A DNA stretch of 64,000 bases, taken from positions 1,215,501-1,279,500 of the forward strand of contig CANNFX010000001.1 in the NCBI GenBank assembly GCA_947504025.1. The letters run 5' to 3'. Shown piece after piece: positions 24,063 through 33,120 of this stretch (its first letter is position 1; each line of letters starts with the position of its first letter). The notes under the pieces were generated by a model. The model ran no database searches, was not told the origin of the DNA, and saw only the letters and a list, made by a program, of their open reading frames with translations. Made by a program: the position numbers and the translations under genes. Origin of the DNA: an uncultured Sphingomonadaceae bacterium (GTDB lineage: Bacteria > Pseudomonadota > Alphaproteobacteria > Sphingomonadales > Sphingomonadaceae).

Positions 24063-25010
24063 ATGACCGGCAAGAACGCTACGGAAACGCTGCCCGCAGA
24101 TGAGGCAGGAATCGCGCAAGCGGCTCAATTGCTCAAATCGGGCGGAATTGTCGCGGTTCCTACGGAGACCGTCTATGGGCTCGCTGCGCGCGCTGACAGT
24201 GATGAAGCTGTTGCTCGGATCTACGAGGCAAAGGGCCGCCCGAGTTTCAATCCGCTAATTGTGCATATCGTGTCTGTGGCGCAGGCCGAGAAGATCGCTC
24301 GCTTTGATGACAGGGCCAGGCAGCTTGCAGGTCAATTCTGGCCAGGCCCGCTCACGATGGTGCTGCCACTATTGGCAAGTTCGCGCCTTGCTGCAGCTGT
24401 CACCGCCGGGCTGCCGACGATTGCCCTGCGCCAACCGGCCCATCCGGCGATGCAAGCGGTGCTCGCAGCCTCAAATTTGCCGCTTGCAGCGCCTTCAGCC
24501 AACCGCAGCGGCGGGGTTAGCCCGACTGCTGCTGATCATGTTGCGACTTCGCTTGGCCGGGCTGTGGATTTGGTTCTTGATGGCGGGCCTTGCGAACGCG
24601 GACTTGAGTCCACCATCGTAGCGCTGCGTGACGATGGGAGCTGGCAATTGCTCCGGCACGGTCCGATTGCTGAAGCTGAGTTGATTGGCCTGTTAGGAAA
24701 GCCGTCTGAAGTCGCTGCTGCGGCGATTGAGGCGCCTGGACAGCTCGCAAACCATTATTCGCCAGGCAAACCGGTCAGGCTTAATGCACTCACTGCACAG
24801 CCAGATGAATTCCATATTGGTTTTGGTGAGGCAGCGGGTGACATGAACCTGTCGATCTCTGGTGTAATGACCGAGGCGGCATCGCATCTCTATAATGCGC
24901 TTCACCAGGCGGCAGATTCAGACCAGCCCAAAATAGCCGTCGCGCCGATACCCGCATCGGGACTGGGCGCGGCGATCAATGACCGTCTGAAACGGGCCGC
25001 AGCTAGCTAA
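24063..25010 (+). CDS. tsaC: Threonylcarbamoyl-AMP synthase (Sua5/YwlC type)
   Basis: Makes L-threonylcarbamoyl-AMP from threonine, bicarbonate and ATP for the t6A37 tRNA modification. 315 residues, so the long Sua5 form: a YrdC domain (VPTETVYGLAARA, EAKGRPSFNPLIVHI, SANRSGGVSPTAADHV, GLESTIV) followed by a linker with HYSPGKPV and a small C-terminal Sua5 domain. Divergent from the acyl-CoA dehydrogenase. Its last codons overlap the convergent lipoprotein gene by four bases. Confidence 0.95.
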   Translation: MTGKNATETLPADEAGIAQAAQLLKSGGIVAVPTETVYGLAARADSDEAVARIYEAKGRPSFNPLIVHIVSVAQAEKIARFDDRARQLAGQFWPGPLTMVLPLLASSRLAAAVTAGLPTIALRQPAHPAMQAVLAASNLPLAAPSANRSGGVSPTAADHVATSLGRAVDLVLDGGPCERGLESTIVALRDDGSWQLLRHGPIAEAELIGLLGKPSEVAAAAIEAPGQLANHYSPGKPVRLNALTAQPDEFHIGFGEAAGDMNLSISGVMTEAASHLYNALHQAADSDQPKIAVAPIPASGLGAAINDRLKRAAAS

Positions 25011-25342
25011 CGGTCGTCACGTTCCAACGGTACGCCTGGTGAAAGCCGCTGCATTTCGCCGTAAATCTCACGTGCCTTTTCGCAGGCGCGGCGGTTGCCG
25101 TCTTCACACTTCTCGCGCTGTTTTTCATATTGTCGGTCGAGCTTACCCAGCTCTTCCTCACGCTTGCGGATTTCCCTCCCGCGTTTTTCGTCAGCTTCAG
25201 ATTGGCTGGTGGTGGCCATATCGGCTGCTTTGCTGACAACCTTTACCGGGGCAGTGACCACATCAAGCGCGGTCTTTGCGAGGCAGCCGGATGTCAGGGC
25301 TGTAATAGCAACGCATAGAGGCAAAACGAAACCGGGGCGCAT
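25007..25342 (-). CDS. Small lipoprotein with a charged coiled-coil region
   Basis: 111 residues. The signal ends in a lipobox LTSGC, so the mature protein starts at the cysteine near residue 19 and should be a lipoprotein. A short apolar part follows, then a highly charged helix (KRGREIRKREEELGKLDRQY) and two cysteines (KCEDGNRRACEKA). ATG 25342 has AAAGGAG at good spacing; the longer frame to 25471 is not needed. No known family is recognised. Confidence 0.72.
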   Translation of the reverse strand: MRPGFVLPLCVAITALTSGCLAKTALDVVTAPVKVVSKAADMATTSQSEADEKRGREIRKREEELGKLDRQYEKQREKCEDGNRRACEKAREIYGEMQRLSPGVPLERDDR

Positions 25343-25412
25343 GGTTGAAGCTCCTTTGCTTACCGCCATAGCGCCCCGATGATTGTCAGTCGATGAACTT
25401 GGGTTAGTTGCC

Positions 25413-26228
25413 TTAGTCCTCGTCAGCTGGAGCCTCGGGAGATTCAGGAGCTTCCGGTGTTTCAGGGGCATCTGGCGTGTCAGCTGCCTTAGTCGTGCCG
25501 GCGCTGCAGTTCAGCGTGCCCGATCCCATCGAATTGATCGAACATTTGGCGCTGCCGGTTACAGAAACTGTACCAGAACCCATGATATTTGCGTCGACTG
25601 TACCGTCCGAAGCAAATTCGGCATCGCCTGATCCGGCAATGTTGATGTCAGCTTCATCGACTTTCAGACCACCCATTTTTGCAGAACCCGAGCCAGCTAC
25701 CGTAAGATCGAGGCTTTCGGCCGATCCGTTAGTCGCAAAGCTACCAGAGCCGGCAATCGTCACATCCAAATCCGTGACGCTAACCGCTCCGGTGGTGACT
25801 GTGCCTGACCCGGCAATGGTCACATCGGCATTTTCAGCCAGCGACTGAGCGTTAATTGTGCCCGATCCTGCGCTTGTGATCGATGAGATCGCAGGCATGG
25901 TGACGTTCACGGTCGCAGTGCCTTTAACATTGCTGTTGTTTTCGCGGGTAACGGTGAGCGTGTCGCCATCAAGGTCAAAGCGGAGCACGTCAGTAACGTC
26001 GCTGTCGCCTTCCACTGTTATTGCCAGTGTGTCGCCATCGGTGACATTGATTGTATCAGGGCCTGCCAGAACCAGTTCGGTTGGCGCATCGCCGCTCATA
26101 TCGACTTCGGATAGAGCAACGCCGTCAGAATTGCTGAAGTTCACCTTCATATTGTCACAGCCGGTTGTGGCCAGGCCAATGGCGATTGCAGCAACAGGTG
26201 CGATCTTGCGGAAGATTTTGTGGAGCAT
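25413..26228 (-). CDS. DUF2807 (head GIN) domain lipoprotein
   Basis: 271 residues. The N-terminus has a lipobox-like TTGC near residue 24. The body is a run of short repeats centred on AGSGT/AGSGS/MGSGT, the right-handed beta-solenoid pattern of the DUF2807 putative adhesin head (GIN) domain. The C-terminal tail is low-complexity Pro/Glu/Ala/Asp (APETPEAPESPEAP). Likely exposed in the periplasm or at the outer membrane; function unknown. It lies between the small lipoprotein and carD, all leftward, with a carD terminator upstream of it. Confidence 0.85.
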   Translation of the reverse strand: MLHKIFRKIAPVAAIAIGLATTGCDNMKVNFSNSDGVALSEVDMSGDAPTELVLAGPDTINVTDGDTLAITVEGDSDVTDVLRFDLDGDTLTVTRENNSNVKGTATVNVTMPAISSITSAGSGTINAQSLAENADVTIAGSGTVTTGAVSVTDLDVTIAGSGSFATNGSAESLDLTVAGSGSAKMGGLKVDEADINIAGSGDAEFASDGTVDANIMGSGTVSVTGSAKCSINSMGSGTLNCSAGTTKAADTPDAPETPEAPESPEAPADED

Positions 26229-26298
26229 GTTTGCCTCTCAAGTTGGAATCTGTATTGCTTAGATAATACACCATAACGGCCAGATTTCAAGCAGGCAA

Positions 26299-26330
26299 AC
26301 AAAAGGGCTACACCTTTCGGCGCAGCCCCT
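26299..26330 (-). terminator. Intrinsic terminator after carD
   Basis: On the minus strand GGGCTGCGCC-GAAA-GGTGTAGCCC forms a 10-pair stem (two G-T pairs) with a GAAA tetraloop, followed by TTTTGTTTG. It ends the carD transcript before the DUF2807 gene. Confidence 0.85.
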
Positions 26331-26356
26331 ATGTCGTTTGTCGAATGAAGAGACGT

Positions 26357-26896
26357 TTATTTATCGTCGTCTTCGTCATTTCCGTAATATTGCGGAGCAT
26401 GCTCTTTCAACACGTCGAGAATCTTCGTCAGAGCGGTTGGCTCGTCGGTTTTTTCCATCGCAGCCAGCTCGCGGGCGAGGCGGCTGGAGGCGGCTTCGAA
26501 GATCTGGCGTTCGGAGTATGACTGTTCAGGCTGATCTTCCGGACGGAATAGATCGCGGGTCACTTCGGCGATCGACACCAGGTCGCCCGAATTGATCTTC
26601 GCTTCATATTCCTGGGCGCGGCGTGACCACATGGTGCGCTTGACCTTGGGTTTGCCTTTCAGCGTTTCCATGGCTTCCTTTAACGTCTTGTCGCTGGAAA
26701 GCTTGCGCATGCCAATTGCTTCAACCTTGTTGGTTGGAACACGCAGGGTCATGCGTTCTTTTTCAAATCGCAGAACATAAAGTTCGAGAGCCATTCCGGC
26801 GATCTCTTCATTCTGGATTTCTGTTACACGGCCAACACCGTGCTTTGGGTAGACGACGTAGTCGCCGACATCGAAGGCGAGAGCCTTGGCTGCCAT
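26357..26896 (-). CDS. carD: CarD-family transcriptional regulator
   Basis: RNA-polymerase-binding regulator that stabilises open complexes, notably at rRNA promoters. 179 residues. N-terminal Tudor-like domain (FDVGDYVVYPKHGVGRVTEI, then YVLRFEKERMTLRVP) and a C-terminal helical DNA-binding domain (TMWSRRAQEYEAKINSGDL with the conserved Trp). The C-terminal extension ends in an acidic run (NDEDDDK). ATG 26896 has AAAGGA upstream; the longer frame to 26932 has no family match. Confidence 0.95.
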   Translation of the reverse strand: MAAKALAFDVGDYVVYPKHGVGRVTEIQNEEIAGMALELYVLRFEKERMTLRVPTNKVEAIGMRKLSSDKTLKEAMETLKGKPKVKRTMWSRRAQEYEAKINSGDLVSIAEVTRDLFRPEDQPEQSYSERQIFEAASSRLARELAAMEKTDEPTALTKILDVLKEHAPQYYGNDEDDDK

Positions 26897-27135
26897 GAGG
26901 TAATCCTTTCTGTAGACGAGGCCACGTTTCAAAAGGGCAAAAAATCCGGTCGTCCGCAGCGCGGGCGCGTCAGCTCATCGCAATTTTGAGGGAAGGTAGG
27001 CCTGCCTTTCAATCAACAAGACTGCACCGAAACCCGCAGGAATCGGCCAGTTGGGTGATTATATAGCAGATTCGCGGTCAAATTACCATAGTTGCGAATC
27101 GAGACCAATGTGCGGCTCCTGAGAGCGCTGCGCTG

Positions 27136-27474
27136 TTAGTCGCCTTCGCCGGGGGCTTCTGAGAAATGTTCTTCGAACTTGTTCTCTTTACCCTTCCACT
27201 CATCAGCGTCAGCCGGCGCTTCACGCGACACTGTGATGTTGGGCCATTCAGCAGAGAACTTGGTGTTCACTTCGAGCCATTTCTCGAGGCCATTTTCGGT
27301 GTCGGGCAGAATCGCTTCGGCAGGACATTCAGGTTCGCACACTCCGCAATCGATGCATTCCGATGGGTTGATGACGAGCATGTTCTCGCCTTCATAGAAG
27401 CAATCGACAGGACAGACTTCGACGCAGTCCATGTATTTGCATTTGATGCATGCGTCGGTGACGACATAGGTCAT
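27136..27474 (-). CDS. fdxA: Seven-iron (3Fe-4S/4Fe-4S) ferredoxin FdxA
   Basis: Low-potential electron carrier. 112 residues. The cysteines at 9, 12, 17, 21, 25, 40, 43, 46 and 50 follow the Azotobacter ferredoxin I pattern, so one 3Fe-4S and one 4Fe-4S cluster are expected. [15 protein letters not shown] and [13 protein letters not shown] are the signatures. The C-terminal tail is acidic. It lies downstream of the Hsp15-like gene, six bases away, in a leftward run with the helicase. Confidence 0.95.
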   Translation of the reverse strand: MTYVVTDACIKCKYMDCVEVCPVDCFYEGENMLVINPSECIDCGVCEPECPAEAILPDTENGLEKWLEVNTKFSAEWPNITVSREAPADADEWKGKENKFEEHFSEAPGEGD

Positions 27475-27480
27475 TGCGGT

Positions 27481-27801
27481 CTAATCCTCTTCATACGGCT
27501 GTATTTTATGGGCTGCTAATGCGCTTTCGCGTGTTCGGTCAAGCGATTGCGGTTCCAGAATGCGATAATGCTCTTGCGCTTCGGTGGGCGGACCACGCTT
27601 TTCGGGCACAGCGAGAAGCTCTATTACCCGCACCTGATCCCCCAGTGGAAGGGTCAATATATCGCCGACGCCTACTCTGGTGGCATCGTTTGTAACCCGC
27701 TCCCCATTTCGGCGGACATGAGCTTCTGCGATCAATCTCTGGGCGATGCTGCGTGTCTTTGTGAGACGCAATAGGCACAAGAGACGATCGATTCTGATCA
27801 A
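27481..27801 (-). CDS. S4-domain RNA-binding protein (Hsp15-like)
   Basis: 106 residues with an N-terminal S4 domain: MIRIDRLLCLLRLTKTRSIAQ, then GHVRRNGE-like HVRRNGERV and VGVGDILTL. Hsp15 proteins rescue stalled 50S subunits carrying nascent peptidyl-tRNA; here the match is to the S4 fold and length, not to a proven role. Its start codon overlaps the helicase stop as ATGA, which couples it to an RNA helicase. Confidence 0.86.
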   Translation of the reverse strand: MIRIDRLLCLLRLTKTRSIAQRLIAEAHVRRNGERVTNDATRVGVGDILTLPLGDQVRVIELLAVPEKRGPPTEAQEHYRILEPQSLDRTRESALAAHKIQPYEED

Positions 27802-30422
27802 CCGAGGAGATCCGCCAGGCCGGCGAACGCGCCATTGGCGGGCGGTTCGGGTTTGCGTTTCTGCTCCGGCTTAGGCCCGCGCTTGTTTTGGGGAGCCTTG
27901 ATGGGTTTGCCGCGAGACGGACGCCATTGCCACAGAATCGGAGCGGGCGGCCCGAATGCCTTCTCAGCAAGCTGCTTGTGCGGCAGTTGGCGAAATCCAG
28001 CCTGCCGCATCAAATTTGCGAAGCTGGGCGGTTTGAGGCCTGTGGAAGTTGCGAGAGCGGTATCGATGCGGAACTTGCGGGCCTTTACAGCAGCGCGCCC
28101 ATCATGTGCAGCGCGCAAGATCTTCTCGGCCACATCCACACGGATCGCTTGTTTGCCAGCCATTCTATATCCGGACGGCTGGCGTTTTATTCCTTCGACG
28201 ACAGGCTGCATATTTTCTTGAAGCGGGCGCTTATCCGCTCCGCTCTCGTTCAGGGCGAGCCGTGCTGCAGGTTTCAGTAGTGCAGGTACGAAAATATCGA
28301 GCGCTCCGATAATGACGCCAAGACGCCGCAATAAACGCCTGTTTTCCTTCGGCACATGATCGAGCCCCGCATTTTCGCGAGCGAGCACTCCGTGCCCTTC
28401 GACCAGTTTGATCAGCAATGCGCGGGTTTCGGGGCCAGCTTCTGGATCGCGGGTTGCGGTTTCCAATGCGTGGAGGGGGGCCAGCGGTTCAAGCCGTATC
28501 CCGAGCCATTTCCGCAGGGAATCAAGCAGCTTGTCTTTCGCCTGCGCCGGTAACAACGCAAGGCTACGCGCCGCTTCGAGCCGTGTTTCACCCTGGACGT
28601 TGCTTGTTTGGGCGATTGTCTGGCCGAACCAAATGATTGCGCCGTCTTCGAGCGAAACATCCGCGAACCCGCTTTCCGCTAATTTACGTGCCCGCTGCGC
28701 TAACAGTCGAGGCAGCGCTTTTTCTGCTGCTGCCAGCAGCATTTTTTGATCCGAATGCCCGGCGAGCGGGTCTACAATGAAGCGGAACCCTTCGACTCGG
28801 CCGATCAATTCGTCTTCAACTGTTAGTGTGCCATCGTCTTTCAATTCGACCGGCAATAGTGATGCATCTTGTCCCATGTTTTTCATCAGTAGAGCAGTTC
28901 TGCGATTTACGAAACGTTCTGCGAGCCGGGCGTGCAAAGCATCGGACAAACGTGCCTCCACCGCTCGGGCGCGGGCAGCCATTTCATCGCGGGCAAGAAC
29001 CCAGTCGGGACGCTGTGCGATATAGGCCCAGCTGCGAATCGCCGCTATACGGCCCTGCAGCGTGTCGATATCGCCCTGCATATTATCGAGATCGGAGATG
29101 CGCGAGGCCATATAATCGGCGCCAAGGTATCCACCGCCCTTAAGGTCCTGCCACAGCCGCGCCACGAAGCGCGAATGCCCTTCGACCCCCAATTGGCGAA
29201 AGTCGGGGAGCGAACAGGCTTCCCAGAAGCGGCGGACATCACCTGGTCCCTTGACGTCTTCTCCAATGGGATCATCCGCAAGGCGTTTCAGCACAGCAAG
29301 ATCAATACTCTCAGGGGCGGGGGCCAGCACCGGATCACTGGGCGGTGCTTCCAGATCGGTAATTAGCGTGGCCAGATTGTCGTAGCGCGGCTGGGCATCG
29401 CGCCAGAACAGTTTGGCAATCGGGGCGAAGCGATGCTCCTCGATCGCGTAGATTTCCTCGTCGGTAAATTCCGGAACCTGACCGTCTTTGCGGATGCCCG
29501 CGAGCGTACCAAAGGTGCCGTCGCGTTGGTGACGGCCTGCACGCCCGGCAATCTGGGCCATCTCATGCGGGAATAGCCTCCGCTTCCTGACACCGTCGAA
29601 CTTTGTAAGGCCAGCGAAAGCTACGTGGTGCACATCCAGATTGAGTCCCATGCCTATTGCGTCAGTGGCGACGATGTAATCCACTTCGCCATTCTGGAAC
29701 ATTTCGACCTGGCGGTTGCGTGTCGTCGGGCTGAGCGCGCCCATCACTACAGCTGCACCGCCGCGGAACCTGCGCAGCATCTCGGCCACGACATATACCT
29801 GCTCGGTGCTGAAGGCGACAACTGCGCTGCGCGGAGGCAGACGCGATAATTTACGCGGTCCAAGATGACTCAGGGTGGAGAAGCGCGGGCGCTGGGTGAT
29901 CTCCGCATTCGGCTCCAGCGCCCGAACCATCGGTTCCAGTGTCGCTGCGCCCAGGAGCATGGTTTCATCCCGTCCGCGGGTGTTCAGCAAGCGATCGGTG
30001 AAAATATGGCCTCGTTCGCGGTTTGCGCCGAGTTGTGCTTCGTCCAGTGCGACAAAGGCCTTTCCGCCTCCGTCACGCGGCATTGCCTCTGCAGTACAGC
30101 ATAGCCAGCGTGCGCCCTTTGGCTCGATCCGCTCTTCGCCTGTGATCAGTGCGACTTCCTTGTCGCCCTTTATGGCGCAAACCCTGTCATAGACTTCGCG
30201 CGCAAGCAGGCGCAGCGGAAAACCCATCGCGCCGCTGGAATGCGCGCACATCCGCTCAATCGCGAGATGGGTCTTGCCGGTATTGGTGGGCCCCAGAACT
30301 GCCGTGAGTTGACTATCGGTCACGCATTTCAGTGTGGCATCGGTCCTCGGCTGAAACAAGCGGGCCATAGGCGGAATCACTTGGCCGTGCACAGGCGTCG
30401 CACCATCGCGGGTTAGCACCAT
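27798..30422 (-). CDS. Suv3-like ATP-dependent RNA helicase
   Basis: 874 residues. The helicase core has Walker A AVLGPTNTGKTHLAIERM near residue 44, motif II ALDEAQLG, AFSTEQVY as motif IV area, VATDAIGMGLNLDVHHVAF and QIAGRAGRHQRDG as motifs V and VI: the Suv3 branch of superfamily 2. In mitochondria Suv3 works with exoribonucleases in RNA decay; the bacterial role is not established. The long C-terminal half has no named domain in view and ends basic (KRGPKPEQKRKPEPP). ATG 30422 is used; ATG 30368 (MARLFQPRTD) is a good alternative since homologues often start there. Divergent from the M23 gene. Confidence 0.87.
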   Translation of the reverse strand: MVLTRDGATPVHGQVIPPMARLFQPRTDATLKCVTDSQLTAVLGPTNTGKTHLAIERMCAHSSGAMGFPLRLLAREVYDRVCAIKGDKEVALITGEERIEPKGARWLCCTAEAMPRDGGGKAFVALDEAQLGANRERGHIFTDRLLNTRGRDETMLLGAATLEPMVRALEPNAEITQRPRFSTLSHLGPRKLSRLPPRSAVVAFSTEQVYVVAEMLRRFRGGAAVVMGALSPTTRNRQVEMFQNGEVDYIVATDAIGMGLNLDVHHVAFAGLTKFDGVRKRRLFPHEMAQIAGRAGRHQRDGTFGTLAGIRKDGQVPEFTDEEIYAIEEHRFAPIAKLFWRDAQPRYDNLATLITDLEAPPSDPVLAPAPESIDLAVLKRLADDPIGEDVKGPGDVRRFWEACSLPDFRQLGVEGHSRFVARLWQDLKGGGYLGADYMASRISDLDNMQGDIDTLQGRIAAIRSWAYIAQRPDWVLARDEMAARARAVEARLSDALHARLAERFVNRRTALLMKNMGQDASLLPVELKDDGTLTVEDELIGRVEGFRFIVDPLAGHSDQKMLLAAAEKALPRLLAQRARKLAESGFADVSLEDGAIIWFGQTIAQTSNVQGETRLEAARSLALLPAQAKDKLLDSLRKWLGIRLEPLAPLHALETATRDPEAGPETRALLIKLVEGHGVLARENAGLDHVPKENRRLLRRLGVIIGALDIFVPALLKPAARLALNESGADKRPLQENMQPVVEGIKRQPSGYRMAGKQAIRVDVAEKILRAAHDGRAAVKARKFRIDTALATSTGLKPPSFANLMRQAGFRQLPHKQLAEKAFGPPAPILWQWRPSRGKPIKAPQNKRGPKPEQKRKPEPPANGAFAGLADLLG

Positions 30423-30423
30423 G

Positions 30424-30438
30424 TTAACTTTAATTTAT
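30424..30438 (+). promoter_or_regulatory. CtrA-box-like sequence between the helicase and M23 genes
   Basis: TTAA-N7-TTAT, one mismatch from TTAA-N7-TTAA, in the AT-rich 63-base gap between divergent genes, 48 bases before the M23 start. Such AT-rich gaps give chance matches easily. Confidence 0.22.
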
Positions 30439-30485
30439 GAGGTTTTGCGCCATAGGGGTGGCCGAATTCCACGGGAGCATCAGGT

Positions 30486-32093
30486 TTGTTTACGTCAGAT
30501 GATGACGCAAAAATCGGCGCAGGGGCAGATGGCAGCGGAATGCTGGCACTTGGAGCCGCGCATGCTCCTGAGGCAGATCGGCCGAAAACATTCCAGCGCG
30601 TCCGCAGCTTTGGTGACAGAATGTACGAATGGCGCGCGAGCGCTTCCGAGAGGATAGAGGCAATCGATCTTGCGCCAGATCTTGCGCAGGAAATCGGAAG
30701 CCGCCGGTGGTTCCGCGGTGCTGGGACGCTGCTTGGCTTGTCGGCAATTGCATTGGCGTTCTGGCCTGACTTTTCTCCGCTTGAGGCTGCGCCGGCGATG
30801 CGGATCGATGAAAATGCACGCGATGAATTTCGCAGCCAGATGATCCTGCCGCTCGCATTAGGTAGCGATAGCGGCCGCCGCATGGCCGCGACGCCTGCGG
30901 TAGTTAAGCTCAAATCTGCACCCGAGCGCCCCAGTATCGATTTGGTCGCTACTTTGGCGCAGGGCGATAGTTTCGAGCGCATGCTACGGCGGGCCGGCGT
31001 GGGTCGAGGCGAAGCAAACTACGTTGCAAATATGATTTCAGCTGCCGTCCCGCTTTCGGAGATTGAATCCGGTACACGCATGAATATCACTTTGGGACGC
31101 AGGCCGTCATCAGATGATCCGCGTCCGCTGGATTCACTCAGCTTTCGCGCGCGCTTTGACCTTGATCTGGCACTTGAGCGTCAGGGCGGGCGTCTCGCAT
31201 TGGTTCGCAAGCCGATCCAGGTAGACAGCACTCCGCTGCGCATTCGCGGTGTGGTCGGCAATAGTCTCTATCGCTCCGCACGCGCTGCTGGCGCACCCCC
31301 AAAGGCGGTGCAGCAATATCTCAAAGCGCTCGACAGTCAGCTCGACCTTGATCGTGATATCAAACCTACCGACCAATTTGACCTGATCGTGCGCTATCGC
31401 CGCGCGGCAACGGGCGAAACGCAGGCTGGTGATGTCGTTTATGCCGGGATCGACCGGGGCGGTAAGCCCAAGACCCAGTTGATGCGCTGGGGCAGCAATG
31501 GACGGTTCTATGAGGCGTCGGGCGTTGGCGAACAGCGCAGCGGGTTGGTTGCACCGGTCCCTGGCCGAATTTCTTCGGGCTTCGGAATGCGCCGCCATCC
31601 CGTGCTCGGTTACAGGCGGATGCACTCCGGCCTCGACTTCAAGGCCGCATATGGCACGCCAATCGTCGCGGTAACAGATGGCGTCGTGACGTCGGCTGGC
31701 CGTATGGGCGGTTGCGGCAATGCAGTGAAATTGAAGCATGGCGGCGGATTATCAACGCGCTATTGCCATATGAGCAGGATCGCAGCCCGCAGTGGTAGCC
31801 GGGTGCGAAGAGGCCAGGTGATCGGGTATGTCGGTTCAACCGGTCTGAGCACCGGTCCCCACCTCCATTACGAGCTCTATCGCGGTTCGCGCAAAGTTGA
31901 TCCGCGTTCGGTTAAATTTGTGACCCGATCTGAGTTGACGGGCAGCGAGCTGACGAAATTCCGGTCACAGCTAGCGGCTCTCAAGAAGGTGCCGGCTGGC
32001 GCTGCATTGGAGCGTCTGGTTCCTGAAACAGAGGTCGCCGAAGAACCCGTTCGTGAGATTGACCGGATCGCTGCACCGAAGAAGGTCGGTTGA
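30486..32093 (+). CDS. M23 family metallopeptidase (MepM/YebA-like)
   Basis: Zinc endopeptidase that cuts peptidoglycan cross-links in the periplasm. 535 residues: about 65 cytoplasmic residues, one membrane segment (LLGLSAIALAFWPDF, about 81-96), a middle OapA/LysM-like part (ATLAQGDSFERMLRRAGV), then the LytM domain with GFGMRRHP, HSGLDFKAAYGTPI (HxxxD), YCHMSR and GPHLHYELY (HxH), so all zinc ligands are present. The start is TTG 30486, with GGGAG eight bases upstream; an internal ATG at 30540 is the alternative. Confidence 0.9.
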   Translation: MFTSDDDAKIGAGADGSGMLALGAAHAPEADRPKTFQRVRSFGDRMYEWRASASERIEAIDLAPDLAQEIGSRRWFRGAGTLLGLSAIALAFWPDFSPLEAAPAMRIDENARDEFRSQMILPLALGSDSGRRMAATPAVVKLKSAPERPSIDLVATLAQGDSFERMLRRAGVGRGEANYVANMISAAVPLSEIESGTRMNITLGRRPSSDDPRPLDSLSFRARFDLDLALERQGGRLALVRKPIQVDSTPLRIRGVVGNSLYRSARAAGAPPKAVQQYLKALDSQLDLDRDIKPTDQFDLIVRYRRAATGETQAGDVVYAGIDRGGKPKTQLMRWGSNGRFYEASGVGEQRSGLVAPVPGRISSGFGMRRHPVLGYRRMHSGLDFKAAYGTPIVAVTDGVVTSAGRMGGCGNAVKLKHGGGLSTRYCHMSRIAARSGSRVRRGQVIGYVGSTGLSTGPHLHYELYRGSRKVDPRSVKFVTRSELTGSELTKFRSQLAALKKVPAGAALERLVPETEVAEEPVREIDRIAAPKKVG

Positions 32094-32124
32094 GGCCGTC
32101 GCATTATTGGGGCAACAGGCTGGT

Positions 32125-33120
32125 ATGAGTGCATCCTATCCCGCCCTACGCATGCGCCGCAGCCGCGCAGCCGCATGGAGCCGCGCGCTTCACCGCGAAA
32201 ATATCCTGACGCCGGCCGACCTGATCTGGCCGCTCTTCGTGACCGAAGGGAGCGGGATCGAAGAACCCATTGGCTCACTTCCTGGTGTTTCGCGCTGGTC
32301 GGTTGATGGAATTGCCAAACAGGCCAAAATTGCGGCGGAGCTGGGCATTCCTTGTGTTGCGCTGTTCCCCAACACTCAGGCCGATCGTCGCAGCGACGAC
32401 GGTGCCGAGGCTTTGAACCCTGACAATTTGATGTGCCGTGCCATCAAGGCAGTACGCGACGCTTGCGGGAACGACGTTGGCATCCTCACCGATGTCGCGC
32501 TCGACCCTTATACTGATCACGGCCAGGACGGGTTGCTCGATAATGCGGGCTATGTCGTGAACGATGACACCGTCGCCGTACTGGTCGATCAGGCCATAAA
32601 TCAGGCGGAAGCCGGTGCCGATATTATCGCTCCGTCCGATATGATGGACGGGCGAGTCAAATCGATCCGTATGGCGCTGGAGATGGGCGGACACCACAAT
32701 GTCCAAATCATGGCCTATGCCGCCAAATATGCGAGCGCATTTTACGGCCCATTCCGCGATGCGGTCGGTTCGGGCGGCTTGTTGAAGGGCGATAAGAAAA
32801 GCTACCAGATGGACCCTGCCAATGGTGATGAAGCCTTGCGCGAGGTTGCGCTTGATATTGCAGAGGGCGCCGACAGCGTAATGGTGAAGCCGGGGCTGCC
32901 TTATCTCGACATAGTCCGCCGAGTGAAAGAACGCTTCGAAATTCCCACCTTTGCTTATCAAGTGAGCGGCGAATATGCGATGATCGAGGCTGCCGCCGAA
33001 GCGGACGCGGGTGACCGCGATGCATTGGTGTTAGAAACATTGATGGCGTTCAAACGGGCTGGCTGCAGCGGAGTGTTGACCTATCATGCACCGCTGGCAG
33101 CAAGGCTCCTTGGCCGATGA
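32125..33120 (+). CDS. hemB: Delta-aminolevulinic acid dehydratase (porphobilinogen synthase)
   Basis: Condenses two 5-aminolevulinate molecules to porphobilinogen. 331 residues. Both active-site lysines are visible, in MAYAAKYASAFYGPFRDAV and SVMVKPGLPYLD. The metal region reads DVALDPYTDHGQDG, with no cysteine triad, so this is the magnesium/potassium type rather than the zinc type, as in many alphaproteobacteria. ATG 32125 is used; the frame continues upstream into the M23 gene's tail. It heads an operon hemB - acetyltransferase - spermidine-synthase-like - carbonic anhydrase with overlapping ends. Confidence 0.97.
   Translation: MSASYPALRMRRSRAAAWSRALHRENILTPADLIWPLFVTEGSGIEEPIGSLPGVSRWSVDGIAKQAKIAAELGIPCVALFPNTQADRRSDDGAEALNPDNLMCRAIKAVRDACGNDVGILTDVALDPYTDHGQDGLLDNAGYVVNDDTVAVLVDQAINQAEAGADIIAPSDMMDGRVKSIRMALEMGGHHNVQIMAYAAKYASAFYGPFRDAVGSGGLLKGDKKSYQMDPANGDEALREVALDIAEGADSVMVKPGLPYLDIVRRVKERFEIPTFAYQVSGEYAMIEAAAEADAGDRDALVLETLMAFKRAGCSGVLTYHAPLAARLLGR

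Noticed and set aside
28000..28700. Plus-strand frames of 60-130 residues opposite the Suv3-like helicase
   Set aside because: All are antisense to a recognisable helicase and carry no start signals or motifs.
31134..31739. 201-residue minus-strand frame inside the M23 gene
   Set aside because: Shadow frame of a clear metallopeptidase; composition is that of complementary codons.
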